The notes below the pieces were generated by a model. That model was given only the letters and a program-made list of their open reading frames with translations. It had not been told where the DNA came from and ran no database searches. Source: Clostridium thermobutyricum DSM 4928 (GTDB lineage: Bacteria; Bacillota; Clostridia; Clostridiales; Clostridiaceae). From it: DNA of 64,000 nucleotides. The translations under genes and the position numbers were made by a program. This document shows positions 19,200 to 28,413 of the stretch, piece after piece. The stretch covers positions 124,001-188,000 of the forward strand of contig NZ_LTAY01000037.1 in the NCBI RefSeq assembly GCF_002050515.1, read 5' to 3'. Within the stretch, counting starts at the first letter, position 1. The number at the start of each line of letters is the position of its first letter.

Positions 19200-19228
19200 A
19201 TATTATAATTATTATCCTATTTAGTCAA
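19200..19228 (-). promoter_or_regulatory. Promoter of methyltransferase-hslO unit
   Basis: On the minus strand TTGACT (19223-19228), 17 bp, TAATAT (19200-19205). An overlapping TATAAT gives a 15 bp spacer instead. It begins right at the stop codon of the ssp gene. Confidence 0.55.
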
Positions 19229-19230
19229 AC

Positions 19231-19488
19231 TTAAGATTTTTTTCTCCCTAAAATTTGGTCATTAGTTGGAATTTTAAGTTCTTTTTTTCTTTTTGTCATA
19301 AGCCCACCTATTCTTCCTGTTTCTTCTGAAGTTAAACATCCCCATCCTAACTTTTCAACTTTATCTTTTAACCCTAACTCTTCTGCTATTTCATATTTAA
19401 GCTTTTCTCTAAGTTTTTCCGCTTCAGTCAATTCTTTATTTGTTTTTAATTTAGATTTTATTATTTTTTTTAATGGTGTTTTGCTCAT
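19231..19488 (-). CDS. Alpha/beta-type small acid-soluble spore protein
   Basis: 85 residues. YEIAEELGL (32-40) and the C-terminal LTSEETGRIGGLMTKRKKE (about 52-70) match the two conserved SASP helices that saturate spore DNA and protect it from heat, UV and genotoxins. The longer basic N-terminus (MSKTPLKKIIKSK) and GWGCLTSEE loop are like C. perfringens SASP-4 (Ssp4) and differ from the main Ssp1-3. Ribosome site AAGGGGA is 7 bases from the ATG. A possible forespore (sigma-G) promoter, TAGAATA then AATAATA about 17 bp apart upstream, is weak. Expression late in the forespore is inferred from the family. Confidence 0.85.
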   Translation of the reverse strand: MSKTPLKKIIKSKLKTNKELTEAEKLREKLKYEIAEELGLKDKVEKLGWGCLTSEETGRIGGLMTKRKKELKIPTNDQILGRKKS

Positions 19489-19597
19489 TTTTTATTCCCC
19501 TTGCACTCATTTTATGTTTATTATTCCCATTATTTTTTCCTTTATTCTAAATAAAAAATTTTTCACTTTTATTTTTTCACTAATTCTTCCATAAGCC

Positions 19598-19626
19598 TTG
19601 ATATTTCTCTTATAAAAACTTATAGT
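19598..19626 (+). promoter_or_regulatory. Promoter of asd-dapA-dapB
   Basis: TTGATA (19598-19603), 17 bp, TATAGT (19621-19626). The 5' leader is then under 45 bases, too short for a lysine riboswitch. Confidence 0.55.
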
Positions 19627-19672
19627 TATTGTATAAATATTTTTATAAATATAATTTTTAGGAGGGATTAAT

Positions 19673-20659
19673 TTGTATAACGTTGCTATTGTTGGGGCAA
19701 CTGGTAATGTAGGAAGGAAATTCCTTGAAATACTAGCTGAAAGAAACTTCCCAATAAAGAATCTATATCTTTACGCATCTAAAAGATCAGCTGGAAAAAA
19801 GATGACTTTTAAAGGTAATGAATATACAGTAATTGAAACTTGTAAGGAGAATATTGAAGATAAAGAATTAGATTTTGCTTTATTTTCTGCCGGAGGTGAT
19901 ACAAGCTTAGAGTTTGCACCTATTTTCTCAAAAACTGGAGCTGTAGTTATTGATAATAGTAGTGCTTGGAGAATGGATCCTAAAGTACCACTTGTAGTTC
20001 CTGAAGTAAATCCTGAGGACATAAAATGGCATAATGGAATAATTGCTAATCCAAATTGCTCAACTATACAAGCTATGCCTGTATTAAAAGCAATTGATGA
20101 TGCTTATGGTCTTAAGAGAGTTATATATTCTACTTATCAAGCAGTTTCAGGTGCTGGTATGCAAGGAATAAAAGATTTAGAAGATGGACTTAAAGGAGTT
20201 GAACCAAAAAAATTCCCTTATCCTATTGCAGGAAACTGTCTTCCTCACATAGATGTATTTTTAGAAAATGGATACACTAAAGAAGAAATGAAAATGATTG
20301 AAGAAACTAGAAAAATTCTTCACAATCCTGATTTAAAAATTACTGCTACCACAGTAAGAGTTCCAGTTTTAAATTCTCACAGTGAAAGCATTAATTTAGA
20401 ACTTAATAAAGAATTTGAAGTTTCTGATATTATTTCTCTTTTAAACACAGCAAAAGGTGTTGTTGTATATGATAATATAGAAGAATTAAAATATCCTACA
20501 CCACTTTCAGTAACTGGTAAAGATGAAGTTTATGTTGGAAGAATAAGAAGAGACTTCAGCATAGATAATGGATTAAACTTATGGGTTGTAGCTGATAATA
20601 TTAGAAAAGGTGCTGCTTTAAATGCAGTACAAATTGCTGAATTAATGATAAACAAGTAG
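19673..20659 (+). CDS. asd: Aspartate-semialdehyde dehydrogenase
   Basis: 328 residues. It makes aspartate semialdehyde from aspartyl phosphate with NADPH, the branch point to DAP/lysine, threonine and methionine. The N-terminal Rossmann motif is VGATGNVGR (7-15) and the catalytic cysteine is Cys129 in NPNCSTIQ. The dimer/active-site stretch [15 protein letters not shown] follows. Start is TTG, 6 bases after GGAGGG. First gene of asd-dapA-dapB (17-base and 12-base gaps). Confidence 0.97.
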   Translation: MYNVAIVGATGNVGRKFLEILAERNFPIKNLYLYASKRSAGKKMTFKGNEYTVIETCKENIEDKELDFALFSAGGDTSLEFAPIFSKTGAVVIDNSSAWRMDPKVPLVVPEVNPEDIKWHNGIIANPNCSTIQAMPVLKAIDDAYGLKRVIYSTYQAVSGAGMQGIKDLEDGLKGVEPKKFPYPIAGNCLPHIDVFLENGYTKEEMKMIEETRKILHNPDLKITATTVRVPVLNSHSESINLELNKEFEVSDIISLLNTAKGVVVYDNIEELKYPTPLSVTGKDEVYVGRIRRDFSIDNGLNLWVVADNIRKGAALNAVQIAELMINK

Positions 20660-20675
20660 AAATGGAGGATTTCAA

Positions 20676-21554
20676 ATGACAATTTTTGAAGGTTCAGGTG
20701 TTGCTTTAGTTACACCTTTTACAGAAGATGGAGTTAATTTCGAAAAATTAAAAGAACTTCTTGAGTGGCATATTAAAGAAGGAACAGATTCAATAATAAT
20801 ATGCGGAACAACTGGTGAAGCTACTACAATGACTTTAGATGAAAAAAAAGAAGTTATAAAGTTTACAGTAGATATTGTTAACAAAAGAATTCCTGTTATA
20901 GCAGGAACAGGTTCTAACTGCACAGCCTCATCTATAGCTATGAGTAAATGGGCAGAAAGTATTGGTGTTGATGGACTTTTAGTTATTACACCTTACTATA
21001 ATAAAACTAATAAAGCTGGACTTATTAAACATTTTGAAGCCATTAATGCTTCTGTAAATACACCAATTATTTTATATAATGTACCAGGTAGAACTAGCAT
21101 GAATATGTCACCAGAAGTATTAAAAGAACTTTCAAAATTAAAAAACATTGTAGCTGTAAAAGAGGCTAGTGGAGATATAAGTCAAGTTGCAAGAATAAAA
21201 GCTCTTTGTGGTGACACTTTAGATATTTATTCAGGTAATGATGATCAAATAGTTCCTATTATGTCTCTTGGAGGAAAAGGAGTTATTTCAGTACTTGCTA
21301 ATGTAATGCCTAAAGAAGTTCATGAAATGACAAAAGCTTATTTAGATGGAAATTGTAAAAAAAGTACTGAAATTCAAATAGAAACTTTAGAACTTGCTAA
21401 TTCTCTTTTCTTAGAAACTAATCCAATCCCAGTTAAGACTGCTCTTAATTTAATGGGATTAGAAGTTGGACCTTTAAGACTTCCATTATATGAAATGGAC
21501 AAAGCATTAGAGGATGTTATGAAGAAAGAATTAGAAAAACACAATTTAATTTAA
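20676..21554 (+). CDS. dapA: 4-hydroxy-tetrahydrodipicolinate synthase
   Basis: 292-residue TIM barrel that condenses pyruvate with aspartate semialdehyde. The Schiff-base lysine is Lys162 (VAVKEASGD), with Thr45-Thr46 (CGTTGE), Tyr134 and Arg139 (YNVPGRT) forming the proton relay and carboxylate site. Ribosome site GGAGGA. Second gene of the operon. In Clostridium the product also feeds dipicolinic acid for spores, through enzymes not in this window. Confidence 0.98.
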   Translation: MTIFEGSGVALVTPFTEDGVNFEKLKELLEWHIKEGTDSIIICGTTGEATTMTLDEKKEVIKFTVDIVNKRIPVIAGTGSNCTASSIAMSKWAESIGVDGLLVITPYYNKTNKAGLIKHFEAINASVNTPIILYNVPGRTSMNMSPEVLKELSKLKNIVAVKEASGDISQVARIKALCGDTLDIYSGNDDQIVPIMSLGGKGVISVLANVMPKEVHEMTKAYLDGNCKKSTEIQIETLELANSLFLETNPIPVKTALNLMGLEVGPLRLPLYEMDKALEDVMKKELEKHNLI

Positions 21555-21565
21555 GGAGATTTAAA

Positions 21566-22321
21566 ATGGTTAAGATTTTATTAAATGGTTGTTCAGGTAA
21601 AATGGGAACTGTTATAAGCAAAATTGCAGAAACTGATTTTGATAATTTAGAAATTGTTGGTGGAATTGATAGAAATGACAATTCTTTTTCATACCCAGTA
21701 TTTCATTCTCCTGAAGAAGTCAATATAGAGTATGATGTTCTTCTTGATTTCTCAAGAGCTGATGCTTTAAGAGGATTATTAACTCTTACAGAAAAAACAA
21801 ATAAACCTCTTGTTATATGCTCAACTGGATTTACTCAAGATGACTTAAAATTAATAGATGAAAAAAGTAAAACATTACCTCTTTTCAAATCTGCTAACAT
21901 GTCTCTTGGAATAAACTTAATAAATTCATTATTAAAAAAGGTATCTCCACTTCTTTATGGAAACTATGATATTGAAATAGTTGAAAAACATCATAATCAA
22001 AAGGTAGATGCTCCAAGTGGTACAGCAATATTACTTGCAGATACAATAAAAAATTCATTAAGTGAAGAAACTCAATATGTACATGGTAGAGATGGGCATA
22101 AGAAAAGAGAAAAAAATGAAATAGGAATCCATGCTATTCGTGGTGGTGGAATTGTTGGAGATCATGATGTTATATTTGCTGGTCTTGGAGAAGTTATTAC
22201 ACTTTCTCACAACGCTATTTCTAGAGATGTATTTGCTATAGGAGCACTTAAAGCTTGCGAATATATGGGTAATATAAATAAGCCTGGTCTTTATGATATG
22301 AATGATGTAATAGGACTTTAA
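21566..22321 (+). CDS. dapB: 4-hydroxy-tetrahydrodipicolinate reductase
   Basis: 251 residues. N-terminal NAD(P)-binding fold (LNGCSGKMG, residues 6-14) and the C-terminal DapB domain with the active-site [14 protein letters not shown]. It reduces the DapA product to tetrahydrodipicolinate. Last gene of asd-dapA-dapB; the next enzyme, DapH, is encoded separately at 30231-30941. Confidence 0.98.
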   Translation: MVKILLNGCSGKMGTVISKIAETDFDNLEIVGGIDRNDNSFSYPVFHSPEEVNIEYDVLLDFSRADALRGLLTLTEKTNKPLVICSTGFTQDDLKLIDEKSKTLPLFKSANMSLGINLINSLLKKVSPLLYGNYDIEIVEKHHNQKVDAPSGTAILLADTIKNSLSEETQYVHGRDGHKKREKNEIGIHAIRGGGIVGDHDVIFAGLGEVITLSHNAISRDVFAIGALKACEYMGNINKPGLYDMNDVIGL

Positions 22322-22323
22322 TA

Positions 22324-22358
22324 AAAAAACATCTAGATATTTATCTAGATGTTTTTTT
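22324..22358. terminator. Bidirectional terminator between dapB and oppA
   Basis: AAAAAAACATCTAGATA pairs with TATCTAGATGTTTTTTT around two T bases. It ends dapB (plus) and oppA (minus). Confidence 0.92.
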
Positions 22359-22368
22359 ATTATTTAAA

Positions 22369-24039
22369 TTATTCTATTGTTACTCTATCAAAATAAATTT
22401 GACCTAATGTGGATGCGTGAATTCCTTTAATATTTTTATTTATTCCATAAGTTTTTGTATAATCATATAATGGAATTATTGGCATTTCATCAAGAAGAAT
22501 ATCTTCTGCTTTTCTCATATATTCAAATCTCTTATTTTGATCTGGTTCTGTCTTAGCTTTTTCTATTAATTCATCATATTCTTTATTATTAAAATGAGCA
22601 TCGTTATTACCCCAACTAGCTTGATTTCCTTCTTCTCCACTTACCCACATATCTAAGAATGTCATTGGATCAACATAATCTGCTGACCATCCATGTCTTG
22701 CAATTTGATAATCTCCTTTATTTCTTGTATTTAAAAATACAGCCCATTCTTGATTCTTAAGTTCAACTTGAACACCAATTTCTTTCCAATTTTGTTGTAT
22801 AATCTCCATAACTTTTCTATGTCCATCACCTTCTGAATTATACAATACTTCAAATTTAGGAAGTCCTTTTCCTTCTGGATATCCTGCTTTTGCTAATAAC
22901 TTTTTAGCTTCTTCTTTATTTCCTTTGAAATCCATTGGATCAAATTTATTTTTCTTAAAGTCTTTTCCTGATGGATCTTGTATTCCTGCTGGAGTAAAAC
23001 TAGCTGAAGGAACTTGTCCAGATTTAGTTACTTTAGTAACTATTGAATCTCTATCTATAGCTAATGCTAATGCATTTCTAACATCTTTGTTTTGAAGTGC
23101 TTTTTTAACTTCAGAATTTAATTTATCAGTATTATTATTAACATTTAGGCAAACGAAATAAGTTCCTAGATTAGGGAAAGTTTGAACTATTCCTTCTTCT
23201 GTTCCTGACTTAATCATTTCAGATGGAACATTTCCTATTACATCAAATTCTCCATTTTGTAAAGTTGCATATGATGTATTTTCATCAGCTACCATTTTAT
23301 AAGTAATTCCAGAAATTTTTATATTATCTTTATTCCAATAATTTTCATTTTTTACAAATTCATAAGAATCTTTCATTTTAAATTCTTTTAATTGGAAAGG
23401 ACCATTTGAAATATAAGTTTCCCCTTTTTCTGTCCAAGTATTATTTCCTTCAACAACATCCTCTCTTAATGGCATATATGAAGCAAATGCAGTTAACCCT
23501 AAGAAATATGGAGTTACAGAATGTAATTTAACTTCTAAAGTATTATCATCAATTACTTTTATTCCAACCTCTTCTGCTTTTGCTTTACCTTGATTATATT
23601 CTTTTGCTTTATCAATATAAAACATTTGATATGCATATTCAGCAGCTGTATCTTTATTTAGACATCTAAGCCATGCATATTGGAAATCTTTCGCTGTTAC
23701 AGGTTTTCCATCTGACCATTTAGCATCTTTTCTTAATTTAAAAGTATAAGTTTTTTGATCTTTTGAAATTTCATAACTTTCTGCTACTCCTGGAATTGCT
23801 TTATCATTTTCGTCTAGCCTCATAAGCCCTTCAAAAGCATTTCCTATAACTGTGCTTCCTTCTACAGCTGTATTTAATGCTGGATCAATTGTTTCAATAA
23901 CAGCTCCAACATTATAAACTAAAGGTTTACTAGCATCTTTTCCCCCTTCTGATGCTCCTCCACATCCTGCAAAAATTCCTGCACAAATCGTAACTGTTAT
24001 AGCCAATGTGCATAAACTTTTTATTTTTCTTAATTTCAT
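22369..24039 (-). CDS. oppA: Oligopeptide ABC transporter substrate-binding lipoprotein
   Basis: 556 residues, family SBP_bac_5. A lipoprotein signal peptide ends in FAGC with the modified Cys26, so the protein is anchored outside the membrane. Conserved pieces include the DPALNTAVEGS-type start of the mature domain, WSDGKPVTAKDFQYAW and NKDVRNALALAIDRDSI. It captures oligopeptides for the OppBC channel. The gene is last in the minus-strand oppBCDFA operon, 59 bases after oppF with its own AAAGGGGG site. The long distance allows extra expression of the binding protein. The exact peptide range is unknown. Confidence 0.95.
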   Translation of the reverse strand: MKLRKIKSLCTLAITVTICAGIFAGCGGASEGGKDASKPLVYNVGAVIETIDPALNTAVEGSTVIGNAFEGLMRLDENDKAIPGVAESYEISKDQKTYTFKLRKDAKWSDGKPVTAKDFQYAWLRCLNKDTAAEYAYQMFYIDKAKEYNQGKAKAEEVGIKVIDDNTLEVKLHSVTPYFLGLTAFASYMPLREDVVEGNNTWTEKGETYISNGPFQLKEFKMKDSYEFVKNENYWNKDNIKISGITYKMVADENTSYATLQNGEFDVIGNVPSEMIKSGTEEGIVQTFPNLGTYFVCLNVNNNTDKLNSEVKKALQNKDVRNALALAIDRDSIVTKVTKSGQVPSASFTPAGIQDPSGKDFKKNKFDPMDFKGNKEEAKKLLAKAGYPEGKGLPKFEVLYNSEGDGHRKVMEIIQQNWKEIGVQVELKNQEWAVFLNTRNKGDYQIARHGWSADYVDPMTFLDMWVSGEEGNQASWGNNDAHFNNKEYDELIEKAKTEPDQNKRFEYMRKAEDILLDEMPIIPLYDYTKTYGINKNIKGIHASTLGQIYFDRVTIE

Positions 24040-24098
24040 AAATTTTCCCCCTTTTATTTTTAAATAATATATATTTCCTTAACGAAAATTTATATCCC

Positions 24099-25076
24099 CT
24101 AATATAAATGACATGCTACAAAATGTCCTTTTTCCACTTCTTTTAAAGTTGGAGTTTCACATGCACAAATTTCTTTAGCCTCTTTGCACCTTGATTTAAA
24201 TCTACATCCAGGTGGTGGATCTATTGGAGATGGTATATCTCCCTCTAAAACTATTCTTTTATTATTTTTAGAATAATTAGGATCTGGAACTGGTACAGCT
24301 GATAAAAGAGCTTTTGTATAAGGATGTTTTGGTTTTAAATATACATTATCACTTAATCCTTTTTCTACCATTTGCCCTAGATACATAACTCCTATGTGAG
24401 TTGAAATATGTTTTACCATAGATAAATCATGAGCTATAAATAAATAAGTTAATCCAAGCTCCTCTTGAAGCTCTTCAAGCATATTGATAACTTGTGCTTG
24501 TATAGAAACATCTAATGCTGATATTGGCTCATCACAAACTATTAATTCAGGTTCTACCGCTAAAGCTCTAGCTATTCCTATTCTTTGTCTTTGCCCTCCT
24601 GAAAATTCATGAGCGTACCTATTTATGTGACTTCCATTAAGTCCAACTTTATCTAAAAGATATCGTATTCTTTCTTCTCTCTCTTTTCCTTTATAAAGAC
24701 CATGAATATCTATAGCTTCTCCTATAATATCTCCTACTGTCATTCTTGGATTTAAAGAAGCATATGGATCTTGAAATATCATTTGCATTTTCCTTCTAAG
24801 AGGAAGCATTTCATTATCTTTTTTATTTTCTATATTTTCTCCATTAAAAATTATCTCTCCTGAAGTTGGATTATAAAGCTTTAATATAGTTCTTCCTGTT
24901 GTAGTTTTTCCACATCCGGATTCTCCAACTAGTCCTAAAGTTTCACCTTTCTTTATTGTAAATGAAACATTATCTACAGCCTTTACAAAACTTTTTTTTG
25001 AAAAAACCCCTTTATTAGCAGGAAAATACTTACATAAGTTTTTTACTTCTAAAATAATTTCATTTTTTTCACTCAT
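24099..25076 (-). CDS. oppF: Oligopeptide ABC transporter ATPase OppF
   Basis: 325 residues. Walker A GESGCGKTTTG, Q-loop FQDPYASLNPRM, signature FSGGQRQRIGIARAL, Walker B LIVCDEPISALD, and the switch His in IAHDLSMV. The C-terminal oligopeptide/dipeptide region has the CRFKSRCKEAKEICACE cysteine cluster that binds a 4Fe-4S cluster in related proteins. One base separates it from oppD. Confidence 0.95.
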   Translation of the reverse strand: MSEKNEIILEVKNLCKYFPANKGVFSKKSFVKAVDNVSFTIKKGETLGLVGESGCGKTTTGRTILKLYNPTSGEIIFNGENIENKKDNEMLPLRRKMQMIFQDPYASLNPRMTVGDIIGEAIDIHGLYKGKEREERIRYLLDKVGLNGSHINRYAHEFSGGQRQRIGIARALAVEPELIVCDEPISALDVSIQAQVINMLEELQEELGLTYLFIAHDLSMVKHISTHIGVMYLGQMVEKGLSDNVYLKPKHPYTKALLSAVPVPDPNYSKNNKRIVLEGDIPSPIDPPPGCRFKSRCKEAKEICACETPTLKEVEKGHFVACHLY

Positions 25077-25077
25077 T

Positions 25078-26100
25078 TTATCTTCCTCCTACTTTATCTA
25101 ATTCATTTAAAGTTCTATCTACCTTTGGAGCATTTTTATGGCAAAGCCAACATCTAGATTTATGCTCATCCTCTAAATCAAATAAAGGAGGTAAATTTTC
25201 CATACAAATTTTCATTGTATAATCACACCTATCTGCAAATGGACATCCTACTGGTGGTTTTAAAAGATCTGGTGGTTGTCCATCTATTGGTATTAATTTT
25301 TCTTTTTCTTTTTTCATAGGGTCTGGAACACTCTTTAAAAGCCCCCATGTATATGGATGTTTTCCTCTATAAAAAATATCCTCTGCACTTCCAGTTTCAA
25401 CTATTACTCCACCATACATTACATTTATTCTTGAACAAAGGTCAGCAACTACACCTAAATCATGAGTTATAAGTATAATTGCAGTATTTAATTTTGATTT
25501 TAAGCTTTTCATTAAATCTAATATTTGAGCTTGTATAGTTACATCAAGGGCTGTTGTAGGCTCATCTGCTATTAATAATTCAGGCTCACACATAAGACTT
25601 ATTGCTATCATAGCTCTTTGTCTCATTCCTCCTGAAAATTCATGTGGATATTGTTTCATCCTTTTTTCAGGACTTGGAATTCCAACTAGACCTAACATTT
25701 CTATGCCTTTTTCCCATGCTTCTTTTTTTGAAGCTTTTTTATGTTTCATATAATGCTCTATAAGTTGTTCACCTATTGTATATAAAGGATTTAAAGATGT
25801 CATAGGATCTTGAAATATCATTCCCATCTTTTCTCCTCTTATTTCTTCCATTTGTTTTTCTGAATATTTACTTATATCTTCTCCATTAAATAAAATTTCT
25901 TTACAATCTATTTTTGCATTTTCAGCAAGCAACTTCATTATTGACATCATAGTTACTGATTTTCCACATCCTGATTCACCAACTATTCCTAAAGCTTCTC
26001 CCTTATTAACATGAAAAGTTACTCCTCTAACTGCTTTTACATCACCTATATGAGTCTTAAATGAAGTCTTTAATTCTTTTACCTCTAAAATTTTTTCCAT
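25078..26100 (-). CDS. oppD: Oligopeptide ABC transporter ATPase OppD
   Basis: 340 residues. Walker A GESGCGKSVTM, Q-loop FQDPMTSLNPLY, signature FSGGMRQRAMIAISL and Walker B LLIADEPTTALD. C-terminal Cys-rich CPFADRCDYTMKIC matches the OppD-type extension. Pairs with OppF to power the OppBC channel. The 12-base gap to oppC carries an AGGTAA site. Confidence 0.95.
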   Translation of the reverse strand: MEKILEVKELKTSFKTHIGDVKAVRGVTFHVNKGEALGIVGESGCGKSVTMMSIMKLLAENAKIDCKEILFNGEDISKYSEKQMEEIRGEKMGMIFQDPMTSLNPLYTIGEQLIEHYMKHKKASKKEAWEKGIEMLGLVGIPSPEKRMKQYPHEFSGGMRQRAMIAISLMCEPELLIADEPTTALDVTIQAQILDLMKSLKSKLNTAIILITHDLGVVADLCSRINVMYGGVIVETGSAEDIFYRGKHPYTWGLLKSVPDPMKKEKEKLIPIDGQPPDLLKPPVGCPFADRCDYTMKICMENLPPLFDLEDEHKSRCWLCHKNAPKVDRTLNELDKVGGR

Positions 26101-26112
26101 TTCATTTACCTC

Positions 26113-27054
26113 CTATCTTTGATGTTTTGGATCTAATGCTTCTGTTAACCCATCTCCAAGTAAGTTAAATGCTAAAATTATTATACATATAACAAGAGCT
26201 GGGAAAAATAATTGATAAGGATGAATTGTTATTACACTTTGTGCTTCACTACAAAGTGTACCAAGTGATGCTCTTGGAGCATTTATTCCAAGCCCAATAT
26301 AGCTTAAAAATGCTTCTGTAAATATTGCTTGTGGAATCAATAAAGTCATAGTTACTATAATTGACCCTATACAATTTGGTATTAAATGTTTAAATAATAT
26401 TCTCCTCTTTGAAGCTCCTAAAGCTTTTGCTGCAAGTACAAATTCTTGCTGTTTTAATTGAAGAATATCTCCTCTTACTATCCTTGCCATACCTACCCAA
26501 TAAGAAATTGAAAGAGCTATCATTATACTAATTATTCCCGTCTTATCAAATTCTGATCCTTTTAATACTGCCATTATTAAAACAGCATATATCATTGTTG
26601 GTATTGAATAAAGACAATCTACTATTCTCATCATTATAGTATCCACTTTTCCACCAAAGAATCCTGCAATAGCTCCATATATTACACCTATAAAAAGATT
26701 TATTATGGCTGCTCCTACTCCAACTATAAGAGAGTATTTTGCCCCCATCATAACTCTTACAAATAAATCACGGCCTAAAGTATCTGTTCCAAATATATGT
26801 GATCCTCCAGGTCTTTGGCTAGTAGCTGCCATATCTTGTGCATCATAAGCATATTGAGAAACCATTGGTGTTACAATAACCATAATAACTAAAAGTATTA
26901 TCACAATAAGTGAGCCTAATGCTACTTTATTAGTTTTTAATCTTCTCCAAGCATCTTTCCAATATCCAACACTTGGCCTAACATTTTTCTCAAATTGTTT
27001 TTCCTCCTTAGAAATAGGAGTAAACATATCTTCACTAATTTTTAAATTTTCCAT
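26113..27054 (-). CDS. oppC: Oligopeptide ABC transporter permease OppC
   Basis: 313 residues with an N-terminal cytosolic tail (about 1-40), six predicted membrane segments and the EAA loop LAAKALGASKRRILFKHLIPN that contacts the ATPases. The N-terminal OppC_N domain and FGTDTLGRDLFVRV are conserved. Operon position second, 12 bases after oppB. Confidence 0.95.
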   Translation of the reverse strand: MENLKISEDMFTPISKEEKQFEKNVRPSVGYWKDAWRRLKTNKVALGSLIVIILLVIMVIVTPMVSQYAYDAQDMAATSQRPGGSHIFGTDTLGRDLFVRVMMGAKYSLIVGVGAAIINLFIGVIYGAIAGFFGGKVDTIMMRIVDCLYSIPTMIYAVLIMAVLKGSEFDKTGIISIMIALSISYWVGMARIVRGDILQLKQQEFVLAAKALGASKRRILFKHLIPNCIGSIIVTMTLLIPQAIFTEAFLSYIGLGINAPRASLGTLCSEAQSVITIHPYQLFFPALVICIIILAFNLLGDGLTEALDPKHQR

Positions 27055-27066
27055 TTGTTTTTCCTC

Positions 27067-27996
27067 CTAACTTTCTAAGTTTGATAATTTTATTCTTGGA
27101 TCAATAATTACATATAAAATATCTACTATTAAGTTACAAACAACTATTAATGTACTAAAAAATACCACTACTCCTAAAAGCATTGTATAATCTCTGCTTG
27201 TTATTGTTGATACAAATTCATTTCCAAGTCCAGGTATTCCAAATATTTTTTCTACTACAAATGATCCAGTAAGAATTCCTGCAATTAATGGTCCCATATA
27301 AGTTACTATAGGTATAAGTGAATTTCTCAAAGCATGTTTAAATATTACTACTCTGCCACTTAGCCCCTTTGCTTTTGCTGTTCTTATATAATCTGATTTT
27401 AAAACATCTATAAGTTTACTTCTTGTAAGTCTAGTTATAAATGCCATCGAAGATCCCGCAAGAGCTATAACTGGCATAATATAATTTACTGGCTTATCTA
27501 ACCCTATAGCAGTTGGTATTATTTTTAATTTAACTACTAAAACATAAATTAATAATGAGCTTATTACGAAACTTGGAATTGTTATTCCTAAAGTTGCTAT
27601 AAACATACATAATCTATCTGGCCACTTTCCTGATTTAAGAGCAGATACTATTCCTAATAATACTCCTGTAATAAGTGATACAATAACTGCAACTATTCCT
27701 AATTTTGCTGATTTAGGGAAAGAATACTTTATAGTGTCTGAAACTTGTCTTCCTCTAAATTGCATTGATTCTCCTAAATCACCTTTTAGAAGATTGCTCA
27801 TATACATTTTATATTGTTCTCCTATTGGCTTGTCCAATCCATATTTTTCATTTAAAATTTCTTTCATTTCTGCCGTTACTTTCTCACCATCAAACGGACC
27901 ACCTGGCATTAATCTTATTAGGAAAAATGTTAAAGTTACTACTACCCATATAGTAACAATACTTATTAATATTCTTTCTCCTATGTATTTTGCCAT
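27067..27996 (-). CDS. oppB: Oligopeptide ABC transporter permease OppB
   Basis: 309 residues, six membrane segments, EAA loop TAKAKGLSGRVVIFKHALRN, and the conserved N-terminus YIGERILISIVTIWVV. The open frame begins nine codons earlier, but that part contains the GGAGGGG ribosome site; I place the ATG at 27996 (MAKYIGER). First gene of the operon, with a strong promoter at 28047-28074. Confidence 0.94.
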   Translation of the reverse strand: MAKYIGERILISIVTIWVVVTLTFFLIRLMPGGPFDGEKVTAEMKEILNEKYGLDKPIGEQYKMYMSNLLKGDLGESMQFRGRQVSDTIKYSFPKSAKLGIVAVIVSLITGVLLGIVSALKSGKWPDRLCMFIATLGITIPSFVISSLLIYVLVVKLKIIPTAIGLDKPVNYIMPVIALAGSSMAFITRLTRSKLIDVLKSDYIRTAKAKGLSGRVVIFKHALRNSLIPIVTYMGPLIAGILTGSFVVEKIFGIPGLGNEFVSTITSRDYTMLLGVVVFFSTLIVVCNLIVDILYVIIDPRIKLSNLES

Positions 27997-28046
27997 ATTA
28001 ACCCCTCCATTCTTTCTCGCCATTTACACTGGCTAATTTATTAATA

Positions 28047-28074
28047 ATTATATTATATTCAACCTTAATGTCAA
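28047..28074 (-). promoter_or_regulatory. Sigma-A promoter of oppBCDFA
   Basis: On the minus strand consensus TTGACA (28069-28074), 16 bp, TATAAT (28047-28052). Confidence 0.85.
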
Positions 28075-28360
28075 ATTACTTTGATAAATATCTCGCTTCA
28101 TTTTTAACATTTTAATAAAAAATGTTCATTTTTTAAATTCACTCACTTTTTAAACGAAATTTTTTGATTACGTTTTCATTTGCTATTCTAAAGGATTTTT
28201 ATCCTTTTTATGGAATTAAATTCTATATTCAATTTATATCATAATGTTAAAATTTTACTTATTTATATTTATTTTTTTCATTTTTTCTTTTTCCATTCCA
28301 ATCTTACACTTCTTATTTTTTGTACATATAGTACAAACATTATTACTCTTTCTAATAATT
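28075..28360. other. AT-rich spacer upstream of opp promoter
   Basis: Together with its flanks this gap runs from the oppB start to the aminotransferase stop (about 415 bases). It holds two small hairpins, AACATTTT/AAAAATGTT (about 28108-28131) and AAAGGAT-TTTT-ATCCTTT (28190-28207), and no open frame with a ribosome site. I see no clear CodY box or riboswitch. Confidence 0.5.
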
Positions 28361-28395
28361 AAAATAAGACTAGGATATATCCTAGTCTTATTTTA
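28361..28395 (-). terminator. Terminator after aminotransferase (probably bidirectional)
   Basis: AAAATAAGACTAGGA pairs with TCCTAGTCTTATTTT around TATA. It follows the stop of the minus-strand aminotransferase. Confidence 0.85.
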
Positions 28396-28413
28396 ATAAC
28401 ATAATTTTATATA

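Noticed and set aside
19489-19672. Lysine riboswitch ahead of asd-dapA-dapB
   Set aside because: The leader after the likely promoter is under 45 bases and the whole gap is 184 bases with no lysine-riboswitch core sequence.
28108-28207. Two small hairpins upstream of oppB taken as a riboswitch or sRNA
   Set aside because: They lie upstream of the TTGACA/TATAAT promoter, are not transcribed with opp, and have no T-run or promoter of their own that I trust.
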